Below are positions 13,241 through 23,728 of a stretch of DNA of 64,000 nucleotides, piece by piece; position 1 is the stretch's first letter, and each line of letters begins with the position of its first letter. Source of the DNA: Leptodontidium sp. MPI-SDFR-AT-0119 (taxonomy: Eukaryota > Ascomycota > Leotiomycetes > Helotiales > Leptodontidiaceae); NCBI GenBank assembly GCA_020726505.1, contig JAHLEZ010000025.1, forward strand, positions 62,001 through 126,000. Reading direction: 5' to 3'. Under the pieces are notes generated by a model. The model ran no database searches, had not been told where the DNA came from, and saw only the letters and a program-made list of their open reading frames with translations. A program made the position numbers and the translations under genes.

Positions 13241-15840
13241 ATATTCTTTAAGCTTATTTAAGCTTATCCGACGATAAGTGGCACAAAGTATTCGTAGTTA
13301 CAAAGGCTTAAGAACGCTCGTAACGTCGTATCCACCCTTTTTAATAGTATTAAGTTATTTTTACTTTACGAAGACTTCTTTAGTTAGTGAGAGCTGGCTA
13401 TATAACCCGGGAGATTATACTCGAAGCATAACTTTTTTTTCGCGATACTTATTTATAACTTCCTCAGATAATTCCCCTTAGCGAGGCTTCCTTTTATTTT
13501 TATAAAAAGTTACGTCGAGTTCCATAAGATCCGATTATTAGTTCTCTTTTATCTTATTATATTATTACCGATCACTAGTCCTTTACTAATAATTACTTCC
13601 TTTGAAAAACCTTTATTCGCGTTTAAACTCGTAGATTTAATTCTTAATACGAACGGACTATTTAATTGGCGTAATAATATCACAAGCTTAAGGTTTAATC
13701 CGAGTAACTTTCAGGCCAATATTATTCTTAAGTCCTTTTTAATAATAAATAAGAAGAGACTACGAGTTTTAATTAGTTTTTGTAGCGTAATACTGGAATT
13801 TGGTAGCGTAAGTAACTACGCTATTCGTTTACTTAAGAGTATATAAATAAGTCTTCGCGGTTTTTAGTTACGTCGATATCGCTAAATATTTATCGTATTT
13901 TTTATTTAAACCTAATCTATCCCTTAAACATAAATTAAGTAATAAGTATAGCTCCGTAGGTTTCCTCGTTATTGAAATAATCTTAGAGAAAAGGGTTAAC
14001 TTATGTTATAACCTCGCCTCGGAGGTACGAGGTTATCTAAATGCAATAGCTCTCGGTGATAAGGAACTTATTATTAAAGTACTAGTAAAGTTTGACTTAA
14101 AGAAGTTAAGTCTTTAATTCTCGATAGTTACTAGAGAAACTTTGAAGTATCAGGAAGTTAACCTTAAGAGACTTCCTAAGTTCAGTTATTAAAGGCTTTA
14201 AGGCATCGAACATTTCTACGTTATTATAGTGTAACTTTCTCTTAAATAAGAATAAGGTATTAATTATACTAATCGTAAGACTAATTAATTACGCGGGTTT
14301 TTTAAGAAAAGATATAATATACGCAAGTTAGCACTTCTAATAAGATGTTTAAAATATAATAATGGTGTATTTACGTAGTAAATATAAAAACTATTATTTA
14401 TCTTAATAATCAAGAAGTAAATATATTATATATATAAGATATAATAAGAAATTAAATAAATTAAATATATCGAAGTTTTAATAAATTAGTATTAAACTTA
14501 CAGCTTATGAAAGAGTCGTTTATTATAAGGGTTTTAATGAAGCAATAAAAGTATAAATATATAATAGTATTATACTTATTTAAAGCTATTTATAATAAAA
14601 ACCTGAGTATTAACTTGTTACGGACGCTCCTGGGCGACTACTAAGTCTTAGGAGAAAGTATTTTAAGAGCTGGCGTAGTCTTAAGAACTAAGTGATTCTT
14701 AGGAGTGCGGCTCTTAAGAGCTATTAAACTCTCGAAACTAACCTGTACTTAATAAAATAATTATAACTAATAAATAAATAGAGGAAAAAATAATCCTTAG
14801 ATTACGCGATTACGAGTTACGTAATAAATCTTTAAGATCTTAAGATTTATAAAGATCTAAGAGGTAGAAAGGGTTTTATATAAGACTAGTACGTTTACTA
14901 TTAAATAAGAGCTTTATACTTAACTTAAAATAATATTTTTAATTATATTTAGGAATTATTATATTATTAATAAACTTTTAATATAATCTTTAATAGTTAT
15001 TTAAATATTATTTTACTCTTATAACCTTTTTTTCCGTTTAAAATTATTTATAAATTATTTTATATTAATTGATAATAAAAAAATATATAATACTTATATA
15101 ATACTTAATTAATATATTAACTTAAATACTAATTCTTTTATTAATTCGTTAATTTATTTTTTATTTTTATTTTTATTTTTATTTTTATTTATTTTTTAAA
15201 CTATTTTTGCCTAGTGTAACGTAATTGTAGAGAAAAAGGTTATATATACGTAATTAATTTTATATAAATAAACAGGTAAAAATCAAGAAAATTGAATACT
15301 AAGATATTAAGCCTATTTGTAGTAAGTTATTTTATAAAAAAACACATAATACTTAGTTATAAGAATATTAAAACTTCTTACACTTAAAATCCCGCTTTAA
15401 CTTTACAAATGTGTATTAGAGCTGACTTTTAATGTTTAATAATTAAAAAAGAATAATAATAATCATTGAATTAAACTTTTTAAAATATATTAATTACATT
15501 TATAGTAGTTAACGTAATTATAAAGATATTATAAATTAAAGAAAAAAGCGGATGACGACGCGTAATAAAGGTCGGTTTTTATAATATAAATCCAGCGTTA
15601 ATCTCAAAAAAAAAATTAAATTCGAGTTTCTAACGTATATTAATAAAAAGAAGTGCAATTTAGTCCTCGAATTAGGTCTTCTAAAATGCCCTCTTTATAA
15701 TTATAATAGCTAGCGTGGTTATTGAGGTATTAAGCGTTAAACAAAAAAAAACTTAACGTATTTACTTATTTACTTATTTACTTATTTAAACGTTTATATT
15801 ACGAAGTAATATTTAAATCGAGTAGATAAGCGTCGAAAGC
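13241..15840 (-). pseudogene. RIPed tract with a gag-like relic
   Basis: Minus-strand translation of about 13860-13600, reading through TAA and TAG stops, gives a retrotransposon gag-like helix region with a YATKFQ...YYQKGL...RIKP pattern like the Ty3/gypsy capsid block. The rest, 13.9-15.8 kb, is extremely AT-rich and has no readable frame. It includes a T-rich hexamer array near 15.16 kb and a short ACTT/ATTT array near 15.75 kb. The tract ends sharply at about 15840, where base composition returns to normal. Confidence 0.5.
15161..15190. repeat. (ATTTTT)n microsatellite
   Basis: Consecutive ATTTTT units in AT-rich RIPed DNA. Probably no more than low-complexity drift. Confidence 0.75.
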
Positions 15841-17469
15841 ACGTGGCGGCTACTCGCGGGTACTGCCGGACGGAAAGCCGAGGATTCTGGTGCTCCTGTA
15901 ACTGGCAATGGGCCAGCGGCTGCGGCCAATTAGAACGTTTCACGTGACAGTTTTTTTTTTTTTAAAAAAAAAATGGGTTCCACAAATGCCCAATGTAAGG
16001 TAGAAAAAAAAGCGTAGCTGGAAAGGCAGAAATCGTGGCAGAGACTATTGGACTGAAAAACGCTCGAATCTAGAACGCCAATTAGTCAGTTTTTGCTTTC
16101 CTGGAGGAATTTTGGTGTGGCTTACTCTTCTCTGTGCTCGCGGTATTTAGGTCTGAACAATATTCGGCAGTAAGAGCAGAGACTAGGCAGGTGAAGAAGC
16201 ACACCGCTAAGAAAGCCCGTCGATAAAATCTTCGCCGTGATAGGGGCATCGGATATGGAAGCTGGACGCCAGCTTTAATGTCGTAGAGTGGTATTGTTTA
16301 CAGAAATTGCATTACAGAAAAATTACATTACAGATAATGGTCAGCAGTTCTTCCGCAGGTTGCAATCTCGATGTACCCTCTAAAATTGTGCTATTTCCCC
16401 ACTGGGGATAATCCTTGGCATTGCTACTCTGTTAGGCTTCCTCTTAGCTTGCCCATAATCCCAACACTTGTCTAGGTCCGAAAATGCGCCGAGCAAGTGC
16501 CAAGATGTCTTCATCCCCCGAACTCATGATTGGTTGCAGGATGTTAAGAATCTCCATCTTCTCATCTGCATTTTAAAAGGCCATTCCACGCTTCCCCGCC
16601 GGCACCATACGAAGCTGCTCGATCGTTTGATGTGAGGGTGGGTTGGTGAGACCGACACCCTGCTCTGCCATGTGAAAACAGGTGATGGGGACCTCTCGAG
16701 CGGCAACTTTTTCACGCGACATCGGCCTCAGAATCAAAGGGTTGCTTATTGGTTATCGTAAGGAATCTATGCTACATATGGGACGTGTTGCATACACTTG
16801 TTGAAGTTGTGCCGTCTCATTCTAGTGTCATCACAGAACTGTTGGAGCTTCGTGACTCAGTCGTTGAGATTATCTGGGAGCTATGGGAGAAATGATGTGC
16901 CACTGAAGTCAATATGTGACCCGCTGCTTTCCATCATCGTCGGTTAAGGCAGGAGCTAGCGTTGTGGCTGAAATTGAAGAGCGAAACAAAGAGCCCATCC
17001 TACTCGTGGATATGTGATCTCGATAACCGAATTAGCTAGAAGGGCACTGGTACACCTAAGAGCGCCTGTACCATTCCAGGAGAACCCCATACACAATGCT
17101 GGGCCCGGGCTTTTATGTCCAAGGTGTCCTTGTACTTGTACCTAAGCAATGCCAATGTATCACGACCTGCTGAAGAGAATGATTCTCTCCGATTGCAACA
17201 TGTGATCGCTGTACGCAAGCGTTGATCATAAGCTAACAAGAGCAAATTTTAAAGTTCTCTCCGAGAAAGGATATTATAGCTTAGATGCGGTATTGTGTGT
17301 GGGGGCTTAATTGCCTTCATGTGAATTTGCTCTGCAACTGAATGGGTAGGGACTAGATATGCGGTCGAGTTGTGCATATTTGAGGCTGCCTCAGTGGGTT
17401 ACTCATTGATTCATTGTGTGTATCCATCTCTCAGTTTATACAAATTTCCAAGATCAGTGAGACTCAGTT
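15841..17469. other. Un-RIPed intergenic stretch upstream of KXD1-like gene
   Basis: Composition becomes normal here, starting with a GC-rich block (15845-15920) followed by a T-run/A-run pair near 15950-15973. Only short open frames occur on either strand (about 60-70 codons), none with a family I recognise or a credible splice structure. The last ~100 bases form the 5' leader of the downstream gene. Confidence 0.5.
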
Positions 17470-18016
17470 ATGCCGGAGGCACGAACAGAGTACGACGGCA
17501 TCTCCTCAGTCCATCGTGTCGATTTGCAAGAGTATATACAGGATCATTTCACAAGCACATTTGACCCAATTCCTCTAGATCACAGTTTAGCAGTGCAAGC
17601 GCAGATGTAAGCATTTCCAGTCACTTCTCCAACGCGCTCAACAGGCTCCCATTCGAAAGTATAAAAAGCTTGCTGATATCTCCTCAGATCTAGCCTCCTG
17701 AATGCCAACCACGGAAAACTTCTTGAGTTACAGGAGACGGCTCAGAGATGTCTCGTAAACTCTAGAGCCAGATTGGCTGAAGGTCTGCAGGATGCGAAGG
17801 ACGTGAGGAGAGATCTCCAATATATCCAAAAACGCGTCACGTAAGTGCTCCAAGATTTCTCAAAAGCTACTAGTAAATACAGTAGATGTCGCCATCAAAC
17901 CCTACCCGAGCAAGAACCCTAATGGCGTAACCAGAAACCTAAACTTCAAGGCCTCTTGCAAACACCCAAAAGAATACAAGCAAGCCCGAAATCGCTACGC
18001 ATCTTTATCTTTCTGA
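17470..18016 (+). CDS. KxDL-domain protein, KXD1-like (BLOC-1-related subunit)
   Basis: A 123-residue protein from three exons: 17470-17606, 17688-17840 and 17935-18016. Intron 1 has a GTAAGC donor and a CTGAT branch box just before its CAG; intron 2 has a GTAAGT donor, a CTAAT branch box and a CAG end. The spliced length is 372 nt with no internal stop. The C-terminal half matches the ascomycete KxDL pattern: LLNANHGKLLELQETAQ, then AEGLQDAKDVRRDLQYIQKR, then HPKEYKQARNRY; the core K-x-D-L reads RRDL here. The family forms small helical, coiled-coil subunits of BLOC-1 or BORC-type complexes that act in endosome and lysosome or vacuole trafficking. It is intact and un-RIPed, as expected for a single-copy gene. 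The identity comes from motif recall, and the introns are predicted, not proven. Confidence 0.78.
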
Positions 18017-18504
18017 CTATCTATGCGAAGATATCGAGTCCATACACAAGATGCCATATTTCTAGTGTGCGGCGTGCTCCTGGGCCGATTGAAGACTGCC
18101 TCCACCCGACGTTCCATATGACGTATGCAACGTTGTTCTTTACAGTATTCATTCACAGCGTCCTCCCCGTGGTCGGAAGACCTGGCGCTACCTCATCACT
18201 GCCTCCTCCCTTCGCAGAGCATACAAATACTACCGGTGTGTGGCATAGATCTCCCAGCGCTTCGCCTCCGTGTCTTCCTCTGAGAGGTTCAGCTGGAAAT
18301 GATCGTGCATCACAGCGATGCTCTCATTGCAGTTGACGAACGTAGTAGACGTTTTCCACAATGCATCTGCCTTTTCGTTGAAGTTGCGTCGTAGATGGCA
18401 GGATTGCAATGATTCTACTTTCCACACCAAAGCTGTCTAGAGTATTGTTTCGATTACTTTGATTTAAATCTTATCGCAGACAACTCCCACATCTGTGTTC
18501 TTGC
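18017..18504. other. Intergenic spacer
   Basis: Normal-composition sequence between the KXD1-like and caleosin loci. Open frames here (126 codons on plus, 66 on minus) overlap the 3' end of the KXD1-like gene or each other and show no recognisable domain. It could hold the lost 5' exon of the caleosin gene, but I could not find one. Confidence 0.4.
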
Positions 18505-19304
18505 TTGGAACTCCCCCAAGTCCCAAATTCCAATATAATAAAGTATCTCACTGACACTACTGGACAGCACGTCTCCTTCTTCTCCCGCTCGACCTCCCAC
18601 GCCGCCCTCATCTACCCCTGGGAAACATACGCCTCCTTCCGAGCCCTTGAATTCAACACTCTCATTTCCCTTGTCTCGGCTCTGGATTTCACGTTACATG
18701 TAGGGTATCCGACGAGCGAGCAAGTGGTGCCGGTAAGCTAGATAATAAAGGGTTGTCCCGTGTATGTGGAGAGGATTGCGAGGGCGAAGCATGGGAGTGA
18801 TACGGGGAGTTATGACCGCAATGGCGAGTTCGGCGAGGTTGATTTTGGGAGGATTTGGGACTTTGATAAGTGAGTGGTGCTGTGTTCGCGAGGGACGTCT
18901 TTACCCATCTAGAAGGCGGCTCTGCTTCCTATGTTATTCTTTTTTTCCTTTAGTTAGTCTTTCATGATCATGTTTCGTCATCATCTTTACAAGCTTCCAG
19001 TCTCTTTGGGGATTGAGAGCCTCCTTGGTAATGTCTTTTATGGATTTATAGTGAGAAGAAAGATGGGTTGTATTTCTCTGAGATCGTGAATATGTGGATC
19101 GCGAATAGGAATATGTTTGATGTTGCAGGCTTCTTGTTCCAGGTCTTTCTGTGGGGCTCTTTTTGGTTGCTGGCGGCTGATGGGGAGAGGATTTTGAGGA
19201 AGGAGGATGTGAGGAGGCTGTACGATGGGAGTATTTTTTATGAGATTGAGGAGAGGAGGAGGAAGGGGGAGAGACTGCCTTGGTGGAGAGGAGGAGCTTC
19301 GTAG
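18505..19304 (+). pseudogene. Caleosin (lipid-droplet peroxygenase) with one in-frame stop
   Basis: One frame from about 18505 to 18869, then an intron at 18870-19051 (GTGAGT to TATAG), then 19052-19304. Readable caleosin landmarks: GQHVSFF (heme-ligand His), IYPWETY, FRALEFN, GYPT, a VYVERIARAKHGSDTGSYD block with the second conserved His, then ILRKEDVRRLYDGSIFYEI near the end. Caleosins are Ca2+-binding heme peroxygenases of lipid droplets and ER. A TAG at 18739-18741 interrupts the frame between GYPT and VYVERI. A 39-nt splice that would skip it would also delete the conserved VYVERI, so I read it as a real nonsense change, of a type RIP could make. The EF-hand loop after HVSFF lacks its Asp residues. 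No start Met is clear; the N-terminus is missing or in an unseen exon. Confidence 0.75.
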
Positions 19305-20194
19305 TGATATGTTTTCTTAAAGATATTATAGTGGTAATAAGGAGTGTTATTAGCATGAAATATCTTGAAGGGGTTTCAAACGGTCAAACATACCTTCTCC
19401 GACACGCTTGAAGGATTGATGAAATTGACTTGTGCAGGGTGCCTGGGACTAGATTTGATCTATTTATGCCAATCACATTCAATTACGCCATAAAATATAT
19501 CCTTTACGAAGTCGTCTTGAATTACCCATTAAAGAAGGCCCGGGCACTAGCAGCTTGATCGAACAACCTAGCTCAGTGGTAGAGGCTGCTTACTTCAACT
19601 GCTTAGAAGTTGTAGAGGGTGCGATGCTAATCTATTAATTGCCTTCACGCGAGGTCATACTGGGCGAATTCGTGCGGATCCGCTCAAAATAACTATGGAA
19701 TGGAATTAAGCGGGTATATGTAGCCATAAGTAACTCGTGGATGCTGTGGATTAGCTCTATGTCAAGAAATTCTTACCATCTCTTCCACAGTCTGTCAAAA
19801 ATCCGTGCCAACTAGCAGCCAGAACAGCAGGTAGCCATGGAGATGGCAAATTGATTGCTTAGTCGGTAGCTGCTGCCAGTGCTTATAATCGTGTCGGAGA
19901 TGATTGCCTTCGACATCAGCCTAATTTCCCAATCAAGCAGTCGTTCCCTACTACAATGTGGGATAATAATGCGGCAATTGACCGCTCTACATATTTCTGT
20001 TAGATATTTGGGGCCTTACTAGGACCTCTACGAGGCTTTACATTCAGCTGTATTCTGCGGCGGCAAGTCTTGCCACCTCCTACCAATGACTGTTCGGGTA
20101 GCTGGGAGAGGAATACCTACATGTAGCTACCGATTCTTGAATTAAATCAATCAGAAACACACTTCCAATACCTAACTTTCGACACATTCCGGTA
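19305..20194. other. Intergenic, with a tRNA-like trace
   Basis: Normal-composition spacer between the caleosin pseudogene and the minus-strand frame at 20.2 kb. Apart from the tRNA-like element described separately, no gene or repeat was recognised. The short minus frame at 20080-20271 overlaps the next gene and looks incidental. Confidence 0.45.
19562..19635 (+). tRNA. tRNA-like remnant (A box only convincing)
   Basis: The box TAGCTCAGTGG at 19570-19580 matches the tRNA A-box/D-arm consensus exactly, and GCTC...GAG can pair as a D stem. About 45 bases later GGTGCGATGCT is a poor match to the B box. A 5-bp stem ACTTC/GAAGT lies between, but anticodon and T arms do not fold cleanly. It is most likely a tRNA pseudogene or a SINE head; a functional tRNA is unlikely. 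Confidence 0.25.
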
Positions 20195-20749
20195 TCATCT
20201 CCGATCATTCGCTTTTTTGTGCTCCCATATGACGATACATTCTCCCACACCATCATGAATGCCTCCCGCAACCCCCTCCATGAACCAAGATGCGGTGTCT
20301 GTAAGGGTTTGCCCTACTCTGCCGTCCGCCATACTATATATAGCACCAGTTAAGCTTAATCCACACTTCCCAATGACGTCGACTATATCAATAATCTGGC
20401 TTAGCACCTTCTCCGATATCTTGTGTGTTCGTTCGTACTGATATGCTGCTTTGAGGATAGTGTAAATATATGGAAGTACAAATCGGAGGAGTATGAATAA
20501 TTGCACGATTGTAGACGCAAGAGTCCGATGGAGCAGCGAAGGTGGCTGGTCGATTCTCGACGCATATGTGGCTCCGAATTGAACTGACTCGCGGTTGCAA
20601 ACCTCAAGTCGTAAAGGCTCGACGACCCCTTGTGGCAATATACTTCTCACACCCAGTTGTTCTTCGATTGTAAGATCCGGGGGTAGAACTTGGATGAGGT
20701 ATGTCAAAGCATGAATGTATAGCTCTCGTGCGAAGGATGCATTGCCCAA
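20195..20749 (-). CDS. Hypothetical protein with one hydrophobic segment
   Basis: A 184-residue uninterrupted frame, intron-less as read. It opens MGNASFARELYIHALTYLIQ, followed by an acidic stretch (PPDLTIEEQLGVRS). A hydrophobic segment at about residues 83-100 (VQLFILLRFVLPYIYTIL) could be membrane-spanning. After it comes an amphipathic region and a Gly-rich segment (GVAGGIHDGVGE) near the C-terminus. The sequence looks protein-like in composition and is un-RIPed, unlike the short overlapping frames on both strands. I do not recognise a named family. The context gives no functional hint. Confidence 0.55.
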   Translation of the reverse strand: MGNASFARELYIHALTYLIQVLPPDLTIEEQLGVRSILPQGVVEPLRLEVCNRESVQFGATYASRIDQPPSLLHRTLASTIVQLFILLRFVLPYIYTILKAAYQYERTHKISEKVLSQIIDIVDVIGKCGLSLTGAIYSMADGRVGQTLTDTASWFMEGVAGGIHDGVGECIVIWEHKKANDRR

Positions 20750-20872
20750 ATTTGGGCGTTGTCAATTTCTATATGTATCCCCGACTGGCATAGTCTATTC
20801 ATGACTCGGAATCTATTCCTAATTAGTACCCTTATGTTCATAAATGAGGTTGAAAACTCAGAAAGAGCCTAA

Positions 20873-21625
20873 TTATTTCATTTGATGACCTACCTGCATA
20901 TGATCTGCAACTAGCGTTACCCTGTGGGTATTTCGGCGTGATGACTTGTTTGCATTGTTCTTAAAATTGGTTTGGGGGACTGTAGTGATGACTCTAGCTC
21001 CATCGCGAGTAAAAGTGGACTTCTTCGTGATGACATGTTTGCAGTGTTCCCCCCAAATTATTGCGGGCATGGGGACCCTAGTGACGACTCTAGCGTCATC
21101 ACTTCCCTGACACACGAACAACATCCTGGTCCGTGGCCTCGCGATTCCTCGGCATCTCGTTATCTCTACTCGTCTTGCCACCTGCAACTCTCTCTGACTC
21201 ATCCCGGAAGTGGATTGATGACCGATAGCGAAATGGATTAATATGCCGTGGTCTTCAACCTTGAAGTCCCAAGCCAACGATGTTGCCAAGTTCTGTAGAG
21301 CCATCATCATGAGTGCGGCCGAACTATGAACTACGGCCACAACTTTACCTTATACGGAAGCTGGCGGCGGCTTTTCAATCTCGCACAAAACCTCAATTAT
21401 CATTTGTGACGGGTCCAAAGGATGGGGTGGGCGGACGCTTCGCCTAGAGTCATTGAATTTCTGTAGACATAATTTAGGGATTATTAACATTTTAAATTTA
21501 AAATTTTTGGTACTAAACTTACCTTCATTAGCTACGACAAGGATTGCATGAGGCGCCAGTCTTCGATTTGGTACAGTTGTTCTGTGGAGAGAAAGATGGA
21601 TGACGCACGTGGTGTTAACCCGCAT
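20873..21625 (-). pseudogene. Degraded or mis-spliced unrecognised gene
   Basis: Two minus-strand frames, 21350-21625 and 20873-21340, lie in the same reading frame and are separated by one TAA at the RIP-compatible position of a CAA codon (..ASV-stop-GKVVAVV..). A good intron signature lies at 21461-21522 (GTAAGTTT...CTACAG, 62 nt), so the upstream part may really be spliced; splicing puts a start ATG two codons before the junction. Downstream text reads KVVAVVHSSAALMMMALQ, which could be a globular protein core. No family was recognised. It may be a pseudogene, or a gene with an exon structure I cannot fix. Confidence 0.35.
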
Positions 21626-21809
21626 CGCGGCTATGCGCTAACCTCAGATGTAGTCCCTCTTCTCTCTTCGCCAGCAACTTGACCTCTTGTATCTTCAAGC
21701 TAATAAGGCGCTTCAAATTTCTGTTCCAATGAGTTTATTATCCGCCAAATATTAAAAACATGGCACCAGATAGAGTCACCTGTATGGCTCAAAGGAACCC
21801 GTTCAAACA

Positions 21810-22229
21810 CTAACACGGCGAAGCCATATTCAATACAATATTCTGGAGTACCTTGAGATTCTTCTCAAGACCCTTAACCCTAGTATGAAGTCGAACCTTT
21901 TTCTTGGCACGCTTTTGAGCCGCCTTTGAAATTTCGACTACCAATGTTTCTATTACCGTACTATCCACTTCTATACCCGCAATTGCTTCTATTATGTTTT
22001 CAATATCGATCATCATCCACGCAGCGTATCTTCCTAGCCTCATGGTTTCACTTCGTCTTCTGTAAAGTTCTTGCTCTAAACCTATCGCACGGTTCTGAAG
22101 ATTATTTAGAGGGCTTAAACGAATTCGAAAACTTGTTGAAAACTGGCGCGGAATTGGACAAGAGTGGCGTTTAAATATTGGGTTGGCGCTGGCATGTGAG
22201 TATACATTTGAGGCCTGGCCGGAATGCAA
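21810..22229 (-). CDS. Hypothetical helical/coiled-coil protein, possibly an exon
   Basis: A 139-codon open frame. The segment from about residue 45 to the end (LQNRAIGLEQELYRRRSETM, later KAAQKRAKKKVRLHTRVKGL) is strongly helical and Lys/Arg-rich, coiled-coil-like. It overlaps the 3' end of the frame at 22171-22485 by 59 bp in another frame. I tested GTATAC...CGCCAG as a joining intron and the phases do not match, so the link is unproven. No family recognised. Confidence 0.35.
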   Translation of the reverse strand: MHSGQASNVYSHASANPIFKRHSCPIPRQFSTSFRIRLSPLNNLQNRAIGLEQELYRRRSETMRLGRYAAWMMIDIENIIEAIAGIEVDSTVIETLVVEISKAAQKRAKKKVRLHTRVKGLEKNLKVLQNIVLNMASPC

Positions 22230-22485
22230 ATTGTCTGAGAGTCGCCTCCATTTTGATTATCCGGTGAGATAATAAGAGGTAATCCAGAGCTCCACGGGCA
22301 ACGTCAACGATCCTATTGCCTATGCAGACTTCGATGATTGCAGGTGTTATCGTCATAAACATTAGTTGACCGGACTCTTGTTTATCGCTGGGTATTCGAC
22401 GCTGTCTAGGGGCTTTTGAAACTGACCGAACAGGGTTAATATCTGACTGTTGGATATTATTCGTCGTATGAAGTGATTGGCCCAA
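22171..22485 (-). CDS. Hypothetical protein fragment
   Basis: A 104-codon frame beginning MGQSLHTTNNIQQ and containing a hydrophobic stretch (LMFMTITPAIIEVCIG) and a helical segment (RGALDYLLLSHRIIKMEATL). It may be the 5' exon of the gene whose 3' part is at 21810-22229, but no in-phase intron was found. Unrecognised. Confidence 0.28.
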   Translation of the reverse strand: MGQSLHTTNNIQQSDINPVRSVSKAPRQRRIPSDKQESGQLMFMTITPAIIEVCIGNRIVDVARGALDYLLLSHRIIKMEATLRQFAFRPGLKCILTCQRQPNI

Positions 22486-23728
22486 GTAGTCCCCAATGTA
22501 TTGTCCTCTAATCTACTGCAATCTTTAGAAGATAACACGGTCTCTTAGAGCCCGCGGCGAGGGCTAGGGAATTACTGATTCTTATGCCTTCCTTAGAAGT
22601 TAATTCCATCTCGACCATCTGTGATTTATCCACTAAGCCTTCACAAGCAACTTTTATATATTCGCGATCTCTTTTTTAACTTAATAGCGGCAGGCCACAT
22701 TTCGGAAGTACGTTTCTCCCTCGCAGTTGATATATATTTTTAGGTTGCAGTATTGTAATGATGTGCCGGTGACCATTTGGCACAGGTTCTTCGCCTACTA
22801 ACCAAATAAAATTAACACAAATCCAGAAAGGAAAAATGTCAAGAAACCCTTCTTACGTGATCTGGCTATATTAAGCTTCAGCCTCTTTCGACGTCTCATT
22901 TGGTTAAGATTGTTTTATATCCTTCTCCTTTCTTTTCGTGAAGTATAGGTGTATAGATTATTATAAGAAATCTCATCGCTCATTATATTCCAGATGTTAT
23001 CTAACATAGTTTTGGAAAAACATAAAGTTATCTCCTATCACAAAGTGCCGTACTATATCTTGGAGTAGCTGCCTTGTACACAATCTAAGACTAGAGAATA
23101 GTACCGCGCTATCCCCTTAACTGCCAGACGCACCAAATCGCACCTTTTTTTATGGGGCTTCAGGGCGTTGCCATCACTACAGGGCCCGTGCGTTGCGGGG
23201 CCCCCCAACTAAAAGAGTAGCTCTTAGAGAGGTTACACCTAATAATTCTAGCCAATCAGGTAAAAGAGTTACTTCTTGGTTTGGGTGCAAGCAATGTAAT
23301 ATCTATCTTTGTAGAAAAAGCAATTGCTTTGCAACATATCATAGTAATTAGGTGTAGAATACACTAAGTTTGGATGACTCCCTGAAAGTTTGGTGTTCTT
23401 CGCTTAATTTAGGGTATCGCTACAGGGGCCTTTAGGCTGGCGGCCTTATGGCGGTTTAGGGGATAATATTTATAGCCATCTCTGCCACATTATTCAAATA
23501 AATTCTCATCGCTTCGCCTACGTCTCGACGAGCCAAGAGTGCCACTTCAGTAATATCGCTTGCCAGCACCAAACCTCTGATAGTCCCGGGAAATGTCATC
23601 TGGGCCGCAACAAGTCATCAAATTAGGGCAAACAACCTGAAAATTATAATCCAGTCAGGTAGAATATAATCCCAGCCAGTGGCTTGATGACCCTGATAGA
23701 GCTTTAATCCTTAATGCGGACATAATAA
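22486..23728. other. Intergenic, no gene seen
   Basis: Moderate-composition sequence without long open frames. It includes a GC-rich block near 23180-23210 (GGCCC...GGGGCCCCCC). Nothing identifiable was seen. The hAT element begins at its right edge. Confidence 0.4.

Noticed and set aside
18739..18777. 39-nt GTAAGC...GAG intron removing the caleosin stop
   Set aside because: Too short for a usual fungal intron and it would delete the conserved VYVERI segment.
18934..19356. 140-codon minus-strand frame, Ser/His-rich
   Set aside because: It is antisense to the caleosin exon, whose family match explains the sequence.
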